Assembly (NCBI GenBank): GCA_016705245.1
Contig: JADIYM010000005.1
Coordinates: forward strand, 62,001-126,000
DNA length: 64,000 bases
Direction: 5' to 3'
Origin: Blastocatellia bacterium
Lineage (GTDB): Bacteria > Acidobacteriota > Blastocatellia > UBA7656 > JADIYM01
Below the pieces are notes generated by a model, which was not told where the DNA came from, did no database searches, and was given only the letters and a program-made list of their open reading frames with translations. A program made the translations under genes and the position numbers. Positions 1 through 9,349 of this stretch are shown here, in pieces. How positions within the stretch are numbered: the stretch's first letter is position 1; every line of letters begins with the position of its first letter.

Positions 1-1275
1 CCCGAGGGCTTCACCGGCGCATGGTTGCGTGTCGACGATGCGCGCCGCGCCCTGCCGCGTGCCGCCGCGATCGTGTTCGGTCGTCCATCGGAGTGGCTGC
101 GGCTCGTCGGCATCACCGGCACGAACGGAAAGACGACGACCGCATACCTCATCGACCGGATAGTGCGCGAGGGAGAGGACATCTCGGCCCTGCTCGGCAC
201 GGTCACCTACACCGTTGGCCGGCGGAAGATAAAGGCCGACCGTACGACGCCCGAGGCCGCCGACATCCAGCGCCTCTTGCGCGAAGCCATCAACGAAGGC
301 TGTTCGACGGCGGTAATGGAAGCGTCGTCGCACGCCATCGACCTCGGACGAGTCGATGGGCTTCGGTTCGAAGTCGCCGTCTTCACCAATCTCACTCAGG
401 ACCACCTCGACTATCACGGAACGATGGAAGAGTACTTCGCCGTGAAGCGGAGGCTCTTCGAGGGAGGCACCGGCTCGCGACCACGCTGGGCGATCATCAA
501 CGCCGACGACGAGTTCGGTCGCCGCCTGGCGGCGGAACACGATGGCCCGATGCTGCGCTTTGGCTTCGATCGATCGTCGGACGTACGGGCCGAGTCGTTC
601 GAGCTGTCGCTCGACGGACTGCACCTCGAGCTCGCGACGCCGCTCGGACCGATGACGCTCAACTCGCCGCTGATCGGCAAGCCCTACGTCTACAACCTCA
701 TGGCCGCGACGAGCACGGCGCTCGCGCTCGGCTTCTCGCTCGAGACGATCTGCAAGGCACTGACGCACTGCTCCGGCGCGCCGGGACGTTTCGAGACGAT
801 CGCGAACACGGGCGGATTCGCCGTGGCGGTCGACTATGCGCACTCTCCAGACGCCGTGACGAAGGTGCTCGAGACGGCGCGCGAAGTGACGAAGGGCCGT
901 GTCATCTGCGTCTTCGGCTGTGGCGGAGATCGCGACCGGACGAAGCGCGCGCCGATGGGAGAGGCTGCCGGCGCAGGCTGCGATCTCGCCATCGTGACCT
1001 CCGACAATCCGCGCAGCGAGGATCCGGTCCAGATCATTTCCGACGCCGAAGTCGGACTGAAGGCCGCGGGGAGGCCGTACCTCGCAATCGCCGACCGCCG
1101 CGACGCAATCTTCCGGGCCATCGACGAGGCCGTCGCGGGCGACATCGTCGTCATTGCCGGCAAGGGTCACGAGGACTACCAGATCTTCGCCGACCGGACG
1201 ATCCACTTCGACGACCGCGAGGTCGCCCGCGAAGCGCTCGAGGCGCGCGGGCTCGGCATGGGAGCGATTCGATGA
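1..1275 (+). CDS. murE: MurE, UDP-MurNAc-tripeptide synthetase, 5' end cut
   Basis: Cytoplasmic ATP-dependent Mur ligase that adds the third stem-peptide residue to UDP-MurNAc-L-Ala-D-Glu. The reading frame is open from base 1, so the start and most of the N-terminal domain lie outside the window; about 424 residues remain. The ATP loop GITGTNGKTTT lies near residue 40 of the visible part. The C-terminal DNPR motif (in SDNPRSEDP) is the family signature for meso-diaminopimelate, which argues for DAP-type peptidoglycan. The stop overlaps the murF start by 4 bp (ATGA), so translation is probably coupled. First gene seen of the dcw operon. Confidence 0.97.
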   Translation, partial: PEGFTGAWLRVDDARRALPRAAAIVFGRPSEWLRLVGITGTNGKTTTAYLIDRIVREGEDISALLGTVTYTVGRRKIKADRTTPEAADIQRLLREAINEGCSTAVMEASSHAIDLGRVDGLRFEVAVFTNLTQDHLDYHGTMEEYFAVKRRLFEGGTGSRPRWAIINADDEFGRRLAAEHDGPMLRFGFDRSSDVRAESFELSLDGLHLELATPLGPMTLNSPLIGKPYVYNLMAATSTALALGFSLETICKALTHCSGAPGRFETIANTGGFAVAVDYAHSPDAVTKVLETAREVTKGRVICVFGCGGDRDRTKRAPMGEAAGAGCDLAIVTSDNPRSEDPVQIISDAEVGLKAAGRPYLAIADRRDAIFRAIDEAVAGDIVVIAGKGHEDYQIFADRTIHFDDREVAREALEARGLGMGAIR

Positions 1276-2687
1276 ACGTGGCCGAGGCGGCGCGCCTGAT
1301 GCGCGTCGACACGCCGCCCGTCGCGATCGCTTCGATCGACATCGGCGGCTATTCGATCGACTCGCGCACGGCGCGGGCCGGAGACCTGTTTTTTGCCCTG
1401 CGCGGCGAGAACCACGACGGCCACGATCACGTCGGCCCGGCGCTCGAGCGCGGCGCGGTCGCCGCCGTTGTCGAGCGTGAAATTGCGGGCGCATCGCCGG
1501 ACCGGCAGGTGCGTGTCTCGGACTCGCTCGAAGCGCTTCAACAGCTTGCGAAGAACCTTCTCATCGAATGGGGCGGTCCCATCGTCGGCGTGACCGGCAG
1601 CGCCGGAAAGACGACGACCAAGGACCTGACGGCACGCGTGCTGTCGGCTGCCGGCCCGACGCACAAGTCCCTCGGCAACCTCAACAACGCGTACGGCCTG
1701 CCGAAGTCGGTGCTCGAAATGGCCACGGACGGTCACACGCCGTCCGACTATCGTTTCTGCGTGCTCGAGATGGGCATGAGCACCCCTGGCGAGATCAAGC
1801 GACTCACCGAAATTGCGCCGCCGACAGTCGGCGTCGTGACGATCGTTGCGCCGGTTCACACCGAATTCTTTGAGGATGGCATCGAAGGCGTCGCCGAAGC
1901 GAAGGCGGAGCTGATCGACGGACTCAAGCCCGGCGGCACGGCCGTGCTCAACGCAGACGATCCGCGCGTCGCGCGAATGCGCGATCGGCGCGACGACATC
2001 ACGGCGCTGACGTACGGGTTTGCCGATACTGCGGACGTGCGCGCGTCAAACCTCGAGGCCGAGGGACTCTCGGGATCGCGTTTTCGCGTCGACACCCCCG
2101 CCGGGTCCGCGGATGTTCACCTGCCGCTCGTCGGACGGCACAACGTCGGCAACGCACTGGCGGCCATTGCCGCAGGCCTCGCGCTCGACGTTCCGCTCGA
2201 CGCCGCGGTCGACGCGCTCGCCGACGCCGAGCCGTCGACGATGCGGGGACAGGTCGTTCGGCTCGCAAACGGAGTGACGATTCTCGACGATTCCTACAAC
2301 TCGAGCCCGAAGGCCTTCGAAGCGATGGTCACGGCGCTCTCGGGAATTGCCGACGCGAAGCGACGCATCGTCGTCGCGGGCGAGATGCTCGAGCTCGGCG
2401 CAGAGTCGTCAGAGATGCACGCGGCGTGCGGGCGCGTGGTGGCAGCGGCGGGCATCAACCTGCTCGCGGGCGTGCGCGGCGACGCGCGGACGCTCGTCGA
2501 TGCGGCGCGCGACGCCGGCATGGGCGACCGGGCGGTTTTCGTCGACACGCCCGAAGGCGCGGCCGAGTGGCTTGCGGCGGAACTGCGCGATGGCGACGTC
2601 GTGCTCGTGAAGGGCTCGCGCGGAGTGGCGACCGACCGAGTCGTCGCGGCGCTCGTCGAGCGATTCGGCACGGGAGGAACGAACTGA
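1272..2687 (+). CDS. murF: MurF, UDP-MurNAc-tripeptide:D-Ala-D-Ala ligase
   Basis: Adds the D-Ala-D-Ala dipeptide to make UDP-MurNAc-pentapeptide in the cytoplasm. It has 471 residues, normal for the family. The ATP loop GVTGSAGKTTTKD is near residue 105, and the middle domain carries NNAYGLP and LEMGMS, followed by HNVGNALAA and DDSYNSSP, all typical of MurF. The start ATG at 1272 overlaps the murE stop by 4 bp, and the stop overlaps the mraY start by one base (TGATG), so the three genes look translationally coupled. Frame intact. Confidence 0.97.
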   Translation: MNVAEAARLMRVDTPPVAIASIDIGGYSIDSRTARAGDLFFALRGENHDGHDHVGPALERGAVAAVVEREIAGASPDRQVRVSDSLEALQQLAKNLLIEWGGPIVGVTGSAGKTTTKDLTARVLSAAGPTHKSLGNLNNAYGLPKSVLEMATDGHTPSDYRFCVLEMGMSTPGEIKRLTEIAPPTVGVVTIVAPVHTEFFEDGIEGVAEAKAELIDGLKPGGTAVLNADDPRVARMRDRRDDITALTYGFADTADVRASNLEAEGLSGSRFRVDTPAGSADVHLPLVGRHNVGNALAAIAAGLALDVPLDAAVDALADAEPSTMRGQVVRLANGVTILDDSYNSSPKAFEAMVTALSGIADAKRRIVVAGEMLELGAESSEMHAACGRVVAAAGINLLAGVRGDARTLVDAARDAGMGDRAVFVDTPEGAAEWLAAELRDGDVVLVKGSRGVATDRVVAALVERFGTGGTN

Positions 2688-3778
2688 TGTTCTACTACCT
2701 CCACCTGCTCAACGACATTCACGAAAGCCTCTCGTGGCTGCGCGTCTTCGAATACATCACGTTCCGTACGGCGCAGGCGTCGCTGACGGCGCTGCTCATC
2801 TCGCTCTTCTTCGGCGGGAAGCTCATCCGGACGCTCCAGAAATTCCAGATCGGCCAGCAGATCCGGGAGGAAGGCCCGAAGTCGCACCAGGCGAAGCGCG
2901 GGACGCCGACGATGGGCGGTGTGCTCATCCTCGCAGCGGTCGTCGCGTCGACGCTGCTGTGGTCGAACCTCGGCAACCCGTACGTCTGGATCGCCCTGTT
3001 CGGCATCATGTCGTTTGGCGCCATCGGCTTCACGGACGACTACCGGAAGATCCTGCGCAAGCACAACCTCGGCCTCACCGGCCGGCAGAAGCTGCTGCTG
3101 CAGTTCGCGTCGGCGGCCGTGATCGGCCTGATGCTCTTTCTTCTGACGCCGTACACGTCGGCGCTGCAGTTTCCGTTCATCACGGTCGACTGGTTCAGTC
3201 CGGTGCAGTTCTGGCCGTTCTACGTGCTCTTCCTGATGTTCGTCGTCGTGGGCTGCTCGAATGCGGTAAACCTGACGGACGGGCTCGACGGCCTGGCGAT
3301 CTCGGTCACGTTCATCACGACGACGGCGTTGACTGGCTTCACGTACGTGACCAGCCACCAGACGTTCGCGGACTACCTGGGTCTCGTGCACAACGCGCAG
3401 GTCGGAGAGCTGACGATCTTCTGCGGGGCGCTCGTGGGCGCGAGCCTCGGATTCCTGTGGTTCAACGCGCCGCCGGCAGAGGTTTTCATGGGCGACGTCG
3501 GGTCGCTCGCGATCGGCGGAGCGATAGGGACGGTGGCGGTGATTATCAAGCAGGAGTTCACGCTCGTGCTCATCGGAGGCGTGTTCGTCATCGAGGCGCT
3601 CTCAGTGATGGTCCAGGTCACGACGTTCCGGATGTTCGGGAAGCGGCTGTTCAAGATGTCGCCGATCCACCACCACTTCGAGCTGCTGGGGTGGAAGGAA
3701 TCGAAGATCGTGTTCCGGTTCATGATCGTGGCGATTTTGTTCGCGTTGTTGAGTTTGACGACGCTGAAGTTGAGGTAG
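2687..3778 (+). CDS. mraY: MraY, phospho-MurNAc-pentapeptide translocase
   Basis: Integral inner-membrane enzyme that transfers phospho-MurNAc-pentapeptide to undecaprenyl phosphate, giving lipid I. It has 363 residues with about ten hydrophobic segments. Family motifs visible: GTPTMGG near residue 70, the Mg-binding FTDDYRK, NAVNLTDGLDGLA, the FMGDVGSLA loop, and the C-terminal PIHHHFE signature. Start chosen at the TGATG overlap with murF. The stop is followed by a purine-rich stretch and half of a repeat element before murD. Confidence 0.98.
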   Translation: MFYYLHLLNDIHESLSWLRVFEYITFRTAQASLTALLISLFFGGKLIRTLQKFQIGQQIREEGPKSHQAKRGTPTMGGVLILAAVVASTLLWSNLGNPYVWIALFGIMSFGAIGFTDDYRKILRKHNLGLTGRQKLLLQFASAAVIGLMLFLLTPYTSALQFPFITVDWFSPVQFWPFYVLFLMFVVVGCSNAVNLTDGLDGLAISVTFITTTALTGFTYVTSHQTFADYLGLVHNAQVGELTIFCGALVGASLGFLWFNAPPAEVFMGDVGSLAIGGAIGTVAVIIKQEFTLVLIGGVFVIEALSVMVQVTTFRMFGKRLFKMSPIHHHFELLGWKESKIVFRFMIVAILFALLSLTTLKLR

Positions 3779-3801
3779 GGGGAAGAGAGAAGAGAGAAGA
3801 G

Positions 3802-3847
3802 AGAAGAGCTGCGCACGCAGAGGCGCAGAGGCGCAAAGGCACAGAGA
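3802..3847 (+). repeat. Half of a family B repeat (8-bp periodic array)
   Basis: Between mraY and murD lies a run of units such as gcagaggc, gcagaggc, gcaaaggc, acagagaa, which repeat about every 8 bp. It matches one arm of the full hairpin elements found near 49.8, 50.9 and 55.2 kb; the opposite arm is missing here. It sits inside the dcw operon and ends 5 bp before the murD start. Confidence 0.7.
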
Positions 3848-3852
3848 AGACA

Positions 3853-5226
3853 ATGGAAATGAACGGGCAGAAGGTGTTGGTGGTCGGGATGGCGCGCAGT
3901 GGCGTGGCGGCGGCGAGGTTTGCCGCGTCGCGCGGCGCCGTCGTGACTGTCAACGATGCCCGGCCGCTCGAGTCCTTTGGTGCTGACGCGGCGGAGTTGC
4001 AAGGTGAGGGGATCACGGTCGTGGCCGGCGGACATCCGGTCGAGTTGTTCACGGCGGCGAATCTGGTCGTCGTGAGTCCCGGGGTGCCGGCGGATGCGGA
4101 GCCGCTCGTTGCGGCGCGCGGGGCCGGAGTGCCCGTCATCAGCGAGGTCGAGCTGGCGTCGCGGTTCCTTCGTGGCCGCATCTGCGGCATCACAGGCTCG
4201 AACGGCAAGACGACGACGACGACGCTCATCGGGCAGATGCTCGCCGACGCGGGATTTACGGTATCCGTCGCCGGCAACATCGGCACGCCGCTCGTAGCGA
4301 CCGTCGATACCTCGACCGACGACACGTGGCACGTCGTCGAGTTCTCGAGCTTCCAGCTCGAGCTCATCGACACGATGCGCGTTCACTGCGCGGTTGTCCT
4401 GAACATCACTCCCGATCACCTCGACCGTCACCGGACGCTAGTCGCCTACGCCGCCGCAAAGGCGCGAATCGTCGAGAACCAGACGGCCGAGGATCTCGCG
4501 GTGCTCAATGCCGACGATCCGCTCGTCGCGGAGCTCGCCGATGCGACGCCCGCGCGCGTGACCTTCTTCAGCCGGGCGGGCGACCTGGGCGCCGGCGTCT
4601 GCCGCCGCGACGACCGCCTCGTCTGGCGCGCCGCCGGCGGGATTGTCGAGGACCTCATCGACATCGCCGACATCCCGCTTTTCGGCGAACACAACCTCGA
4701 GAACGTCTGCGCGGCGCTCGCGGTCGGCCGCGACCTGGGCATTCCGACCGAACGCATGGTCGCCACGATCTCAGCGTTCGCGGGCGTCGAACACCGTCTC
4801 GAGCGCGTCGTCGACATTGATGACGTTGTGTTCTTCAACGACTCGAAGGCCACGAATACCGATGCCGCGATCAAGGCGATCGAGGCCTTCGACGGACGCC
4901 CGGGCCAGACCGTCGCCATTCTCGGCGGCATCGGCAAGGGACAGGATTTTTCCGTGCTTGCGCCCGTCGCGCGCGGGCGCGTCCGCCACGCCGTGCTCAT
5001 CGGCGAGGCGGCAGACGAGATCGATCGTGCGCTCGCGGGCATCTGCCCGACGACGCGCGCCAGTTCGATGGGCGATGCCGTCCGGCTCGCCAGGGAAGTT
5101 GCCGAGCCGGGCGATCGCGTGGTCCTCGCACCGGCGTGTTCCAGTTTCGACATGTTCGAGAACTTCGAACATCGAGGACGCATTTTCAAACAGGAGGTGG
5201 AAGCTCTCGCGCGGGTGAGAGCCTGA
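3853..5226 (+). CDS. murD: MurD, UDP-MurNAc-L-Ala:D-Glu ligase
   Basis: Adds D-glutamate to UDP-MurNAc-L-alanine. It has 457 residues. The N-terminal Rossmann-like domain begins with VLVVGMARSGVAAARFAA, the ATP loop GITGSNGKTTTTT lies near residue 115, and NITPDHLDRH, the HNLENVCAA segment and the C-terminal LAPACSSFDMFENFEHRG signature follow, all diagnostic of MurD. ATG 3853 is used; ATG 3859 is an equally possible start. No clear Shine-Dalgarno motif is seen because a repeat arm occupies the leader, although GAGAAG could serve weakly. Frame intact. Confidence 0.97.
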   Translation: MEMNGQKVLVVGMARSGVAAARFAASRGAVVTVNDARPLESFGADAAELQGEGITVVAGGHPVELFTAANLVVVSPGVPADAEPLVAARGAGVPVISEVELASRFLRGRICGITGSNGKTTTTTLIGQMLADAGFTVSVAGNIGTPLVATVDTSTDDTWHVVEFSSFQLELIDTMRVHCAVVLNITPDHLDRHRTLVAYAAAKARIVENQTAEDLAVLNADDPLVAELADATPARVTFFSRAGDLGAGVCRRDDRLVWRAAGGIVEDLIDIADIPLFGEHNLENVCAALAVGRDLGIPTERMVATISAFAGVEHRLERVVDIDDVVFFNDSKATNTDAAIKAIEAFDGRPGQTVAILGGIGKGQDFSVLAPVARGRVRHAVLIGEAADEIDRALAGICPTTRASSMGDAVRLAREVAEPGDRVVLAPACSSFDMFENFEHRGRIFKQEVEALARVRA

Positions 5227-5289
5227 AACGATCGGGACCGGAGTCCCGAGGCCAGAGAACACTCAAACACTGAATAGCTCGCGTGCCGG

Positions 5290-5492
5290 CTCACGTTCCT
5301 GCTCCTGCTCAACCTGCTCATGTTCCTGCACTGACCGCGCGCCGACCGGGCTTGAAGCGACGTCATTCCCTTTTTTGGACTCCATCGGGTGGGGACCGTT
5401 TGACGTCGTCGACAGCACGGCCGACTCGCAGTCGATCCTGCAGACCTCCTGCTCACGCTCACGTTCCCGCTCCACGCTCACGTTCACGATCC
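5290..5492 (+). repeat. murD-ftsW gap with two pyrimidine-rich 6-bp arrays (family G)
   Basis: The 328-bp gap between murD and ftsW (5227-5554) holds no convincing gene. Two arrays of ctc-type hexamers lie at about 5290-5332 and 5446-5492 (units such as gctcac, gttcct, gctcct, gctcaa). They are about 115 bp apart and run in the same direction. They resemble decayed members of the periodic intergenic repeats seen elsewhere in the window but use a different unit. Confidence 0.5.
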
Positions 5493-5554
5493 AGTGCCGT
5501 TCTCTGGCTTCGGGTCTCCGGTTCGGACCGGATTCCACCGGGGCCTTCACAACC

Positions 5555-6640
5555 ATGGTTCGCACGGGAAACTCGGACAAACTGCTCTTCGCGTCGGTCG
5601 TCGGACTCGTGCTGTTCGGATTGATCATGATCCACAGCGCGTCGGCCATCGTCGCGACGGACCAGTTCGGCTCGCCCTATTTCTTCGTTCGCCGTCAGGC
5701 GATCTTCGCCGGTCTCGGGCTCGTAGGAATGCTCGTCGCCATGCAGGTCGACTACCGGATCTACAACCGGAAGTGGATCGTCTACGGCGCGCTCGGCGTC
5801 GTCACCGTGCTCCTCGTCGCCGTGTTCGCGTTTCCCGAAATCAACGGCGCGCATCGCTGGATCAAATACGGCGGATTCCAGCTGCAGCCGTCCGAGCTCG
5901 CCAAACTCGCGAGCATCCTCTTTCTCGCCTTCTGGCTCGACAGACACGACGATCGCAGCGACGTGAAGCGCGTATTGCTGCCGTGCGCGGCGGTCGCCGG
6001 CGGCCTCGCGGTCCTCGTCGTTGCTGAACCGGACCTCGGCACGGCACTCGGGATCGGCACGGCGCTCGTCGTCATGCTCTTTGCCGCGAGCGTTCCGGTC
6101 TCGAAGATTCTGTATCTGCCGCTTGCGGCGTCGCCCTTCATCATCGCCCTGCTCGTGCTCGTGCCGTTCCGCATGAAGCGGATCGGCGCGTTCATGGATC
6201 CATGGTCGGATCCGATGGGCTCGGGCTATCACGTCATCCAGTCGCTTCTCGCGATCGGATCGGGCGGTCTGTCGGGTATCGGCCTCTCGCAGGGACGGCA
6301 GAAGCTCTACTACCTTCCGGAACCGCATACCGACTTCATCTTCGCGGTCATCGGCGAGGAGCTCGGGATGATCGGCGCCCTGGCCGTCGTGTCGGTTTTC
6401 GTCGTGCTCGCGTGGCGCGGACTGCGCGCTGCCGGCCGAGCGCCGGACGAGTTTGGCGCACTGCTGGCGACCGGCCTCACGGTGATGATCGTCACCCAGG
6501 CGCTTTTCAACATCTCGGTCACGCTCGGACTCGTGCCGACGAAGGGTATTCCGCTGCCATTCGTCAGCTACGGCGGCTCGTCGCTGTGCATCTCGATGTC
6601 GGCGATGGGCGTGCTGCTCAACATCTCTCAGGGGAAATAG
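5555..6640 (+). CDS. ftsW: FtsW, SEDS peptidoglycan glycosyltransferase
   Basis: Septal SEDS-family polymerase in the inner membrane that uses lipid II in complex with a class B PBP. It has 361 residues and about ten hydrophobic segments. Visible signatures: HRWIKYGGFQLQPSELAK, AEPDLGTA, the YHVIQSLLAIGSGG loop, LPEPHTDFIFAVIGEELG and the C-terminal PFVSYGGSS motif. ATG 5555 is chosen because it gives the usual short cytoplasmic N-terminus; the frame stays open upstream through a repeat-like stretch. No PBP3/ftsI is in the visible cluster. RodA is the alternative, but the position between murD and murG fixes FtsW. Confidence 0.95.
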   Translation: MVRTGNSDKLLFASVVGLVLFGLIMIHSASAIVATDQFGSPYFFVRRQAIFAGLGLVGMLVAMQVDYRIYNRKWIVYGALGVVTVLLVAVFAFPEINGAHRWIKYGGFQLQPSELAKLASILFLAFWLDRHDDRSDVKRVLLPCAAVAGGLAVLVVAEPDLGTALGIGTALVVMLFAASVPVSKILYLPLAASPFIIALLVLVPFRMKRIGAFMDPWSDPMGSGYHVIQSLLAIGSGGLSGIGLSQGRQKLYYLPEPHTDFIFAVIGEELGMIGALAVVSVFVVLAWRGLRAAGRAPDEFGALLATGLTVMIVTQALFNISVTLGLVPTKGIPLPFVSYGGSSLCISMSAMGVLLNISQGK

Positions 6641-6700
6641 ACCCAGAACCGCGCGCGGTAGCAAGCGGATCGTTTTCGGACCCAGACAGTGACGGAAAGA

Positions 6701-7777
6701 ATGCGAATGATCATCTCAGCAGGAGGAACCGGCGGGCACATCTACCCCGGCGTTGCCGTGGCGAGGGAGTTCCTCGCGCGCGACGCATCGGGCGAAGTGC
6801 TGTTCGTCGGGACCGCCCGCGGACTCGAGACGACGATCGTTCCGCGCGAGGGCTTCCGGCTCGAGACGCTCGAGGCCGCCGCGCTCAAGGGCGTCTCGAT
6901 GGTCAAGCGCCTGACGAGTCTCGCGCGGCTGCCAAAGGGCTTCCTCGAGGCGCTCGGGATCCTGCGCCGCTTCAAGCCCGATGTCGTGGTCGGCGTCGGC
7001 GGATACGCGTCGGGCCCCATCCTGCTCATGGCGTCGCTCTCGCGCTATCCGACCATGGTCATCGAGCCGAACGCGATGCCGGGATTCACGAACCGCGTGC
7101 TGGCGCGATTCGTCCGCGCCGCGGCGGTGACGTTCGAGGAGTCGCTCGCGTGGTTCGGAAAGCGCGGCGTTGTGACTGGCAATCCAGTTCGGTCGGACTT
7201 TGTCGGGCTTGCGAAGAAGCAGCGCGGCGACCGAACGCACCTGCTCGTCTTCGGCGGATCGCAGGGCTCGCGGGCGCTCAACAACGCGATGATCGCAGCG
7301 CTGCCGCATCTCGCGGAAGCGATCGGCGCCGGCCGGCTCACGATCACGCACCAGACCGGGCCCCGCGAACACGACGTCGTACGCGACGCTTACGCGGCGG
7401 CCGGTGTCGACGCCGACGTGCGGCCCTACATCGACCGCATGGTCGACGCCTTTGCCGAGGCCGACCTGCTGCTCTGCCGCGCCGGCGCGACGACCGTCGC
7501 CGAGGTTGCGGTGGCGGGCAAGGCCGCGATTTTCGTTCCGTTCCCGCAGGCCGCCGACGACCACCAGCGCAAGAACGCCGAGGCGTTCGTTCGCGCGGGC
7601 GCCGGACGGATGCTGCTCGAGCGCGACCTTACGGGCGAGCGTGTCGCCCGCGAAATTCTCGATCTTGGAGGCGATCCGGTCGCGATCGACCGGATGGAAG
7701 ACGCCAGCCGCGCGCTGGCCAGAACCGACGCGGCGGCCCGAGCGGTCGACCTCGCCATGTCTCTCGTGAAGGCCTGA
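6701..7777 (+). CDS. murG: MurG, lipid II synthase (GlcNAc transferase)
   Basis: Peripheral membrane GT28 glycosyltransferase that adds GlcNAc to lipid I to form lipid II. About 358 residues. The N-terminal glycine-rich loop SAGGTGGHIYPG, GVGGYASGP, NPVRSDF, FGGSQGSRALN, and the C-terminal sugar-nucleotide site LLCRAGATTVAE with PFPQAADDHQ are all present. Start is ambiguous: GTG 6689, ATG 6701 and ATG 6707 are in frame. GGAAAG at 6694-6699 is best spaced for 6707; the differences are only a few residues. Confidence 0.96.
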   Translation: MRMIISAGGTGGHIYPGVAVAREFLARDASGEVLFVGTARGLETTIVPREGFRLETLEAAALKGVSMVKRLTSLARLPKGFLEALGILRRFKPDVVVGVGGYASGPILLMASLSRYPTMVIEPNAMPGFTNRVLARFVRAAAVTFEESLAWFGKRGVVTGNPVRSDFVGLAKKQRGDRTHLLVFGGSQGSRALNNAMIAALPHLAEAIGAGRLTITHQTGPREHDVVRDAYAAAGVDADVRPYIDRMVDAFAEADLLLCRAGATTVAEVAVAGKAAIFVPFPQAADDHQRKNAEAFVRAGAGRMLLERDLTGERVAREILDLGGDPVAIDRMEDASRALARTDAAARAVDLAMSLVKA

Positions 7778-7960
7778 CCTTCGCGACAATCGGTCTTTGC
7801 AGCGGTTCGACAGTGGAGGCGGTGCGGCGCACTCGTTACAGGGTGTGGATTGGGCTTCAGAGGCAGCTTGCTTGTAACAGATGCGAACCCGTAGCCTGCG
7901 GTTTTTGACCCCGAATTTGTGCCCTGTAACTAGTGGGCCGCATCGCTCCAGAGAGGAACC

Positions 7961-9349
7961 ATGTTTCGCGACGTTCATAGAATTCACATGATCGGCATCG
8001 GCGGCATCGGCATGTCCGGCATCGCCGAGGTCCTGCTCCAACTCGGCGGCCTGATCAAGGTCACCGGGTCGGACGCAAAACTGTCGCCGATCACCGAGCG
8101 GCTGACCGGACTCGGCGCCGAGATTCTCGAGGGCCACGCCGCCGAGCACGTCGAGGGCGCCGACCTCGTCGTGACGAGCAGCGCCGTGCGCAAGGACAAC
8201 CCCGAAGTCATCGCGGCGCGCAGCGCCAAGATTCCGATCATTCCGCGTGCCGAGATGCTCGCCGAGCTCATGCGACTCTTCCGCTACGGCATCGCGATCG
8301 GCGGCTCGCACGGCAAGACGACGACGACCTCGATGGTCGCGACGATCATGCAGCATGCGAAGTTCGACCCGACGGTAGTCGTTGGCGGCAAGCTCGCGCT
8401 GCTTGGATCGAACGCGCGATTCGGCAAGGGACAGTACATGGTCGTCGAAGCGGACGAGTCCGACGGCTCGCTCGTGATCCTCCAGCCGACGATCGCGGTC
8501 CTGACGAACGCCGATGCCGAGCACCTCGACCACTTCAAGGGGATCGAGGACATCTGCCGCTGCTTCACTGAGTTCGCGAACAAGGTGCCGTTCTTCGGCA
8601 CCGTGATTCTCTGCCTCGACGACGCGAACGTACAGTCGATGATCCCGAACGTGAAGCGGCGCACCATCACATACGGCTTCCTGCCGCAGGCGGACCTCGT
8701 CGCGCGCGACGTCGTCGAGGATCCGGCGTTCGGCAGTGAGTTCACGATCGTGTGGAGGGGCGAAGAGCTCGGGCGCGTGCGCATCAACGTTCCCGGACGC
8801 CACAACGTCCTCAACGCGCTCGGCGCCACCGCCGTTGCGCTCGATCTCAAGATTGGCTTCGACCACATTTCGGAAGCCCTGGGCGAGTTTCGCGGCGCCG
8901 ACCGTCGATTCCAGATCAAGGGCGAGTCGGGCGGCGTGCTCGTCGTCGACGATTACGGCCACCACCCGACCGAGATCCAGGCAACGCTGTCGGCGGCCGT
9001 CTCGTCGGGCCGTCGCGTCGTCGTGCTCTATCAGCCGCACCGCTATTCGCGGACGCAGCACCTGCTCGAAGAGTTCGGACGGGCGTTCTATTCGGCGGAC
9101 GTCGTGCTGGTGACCGACATCTACGCTGCGAGCGAGGATCCGATTCCGGGCATCACCGGCGAGTCCTTCGCCGAATCGGTCCAGCAGCACGGCCACAAGC
9201 ACGTCGAATACGTCGGCACCGTCGGCAATGGCGCCGAGCGCCTCGCCGAAATCGCGCAGCCCGGCGATCTCGTCCTGACGATGGGCGCCGGCAGCGTGTC
9301 GCTCGCGGGCGACGACGTCCTGCGGCGACTGGAGGAAAAGGCATCGTGA
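7961..9349 (+). CDS. murC: MurC, UDP-MurNAc:L-alanine ligase
   Basis: First Mur ligase, adding L-Ala to UDP-MurNAc. It has 462 residues: IHMIGIGGIGMSGIAE at the N-terminus, the ATP loop IGGSHGKTTTTS near residue 110, VEADESDGS, the HNVLNALGA segment, and VDDYGHHPTEI with YQPHRYSRT in the C-terminal domain. A strong ribosome site (agaggaacc) precedes ATG 7961. The 183-bp leader after murG contains a 9-bp inverted repeat (gttacaggg at 7835-7843 and ccctgtaac at 7922-7930) of unknown use. No murB or ddl follows; murC runs straight into ftsQ with a 4-bp overlap (GTGA). Confidence 0.97.
   Translation: MFRDVHRIHMIGIGGIGMSGIAEVLLQLGGLIKVTGSDAKLSPITERLTGLGAEILEGHAAEHVEGADLVVTSSAVRKDNPEVIAARSAKIPIIPRAEMLAELMRLFRYGIAIGGSHGKTTTTSMVATIMQHAKFDPTVVVGGKLALLGSNARFGKGQYMVVEADESDGSLVILQPTIAVLTNADAEHLDHFKGIEDICRCFTEFANKVPFFGTVILCLDDANVQSMIPNVKRRTITYGFLPQADLVARDVVEDPAFGSEFTIVWRGEELGRVRINVPGRHNVLNALGATAVALDLKIGFDHISEALGEFRGADRRFQIKGESGGVLVVDDYGHHPTEIQATLSAAVSSGRRVVVLYQPHRYSRTQHLLEEFGRAFYSADVVLVTDIYAASEDPIPGITGESFAESVQQHGHKHVEYVGTVGNGAERLAEIAQPGDLVLTMGAGSVSLAGDDVLRRLEEKAS

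Noticed and set aside
2294..3391. 365-aa open frame on the minus strand across murF-mraY
   Set aside because: Antisense shadow of two well-identified genes; highly charged composition caused by GC-rich codon bias, with no family pattern.
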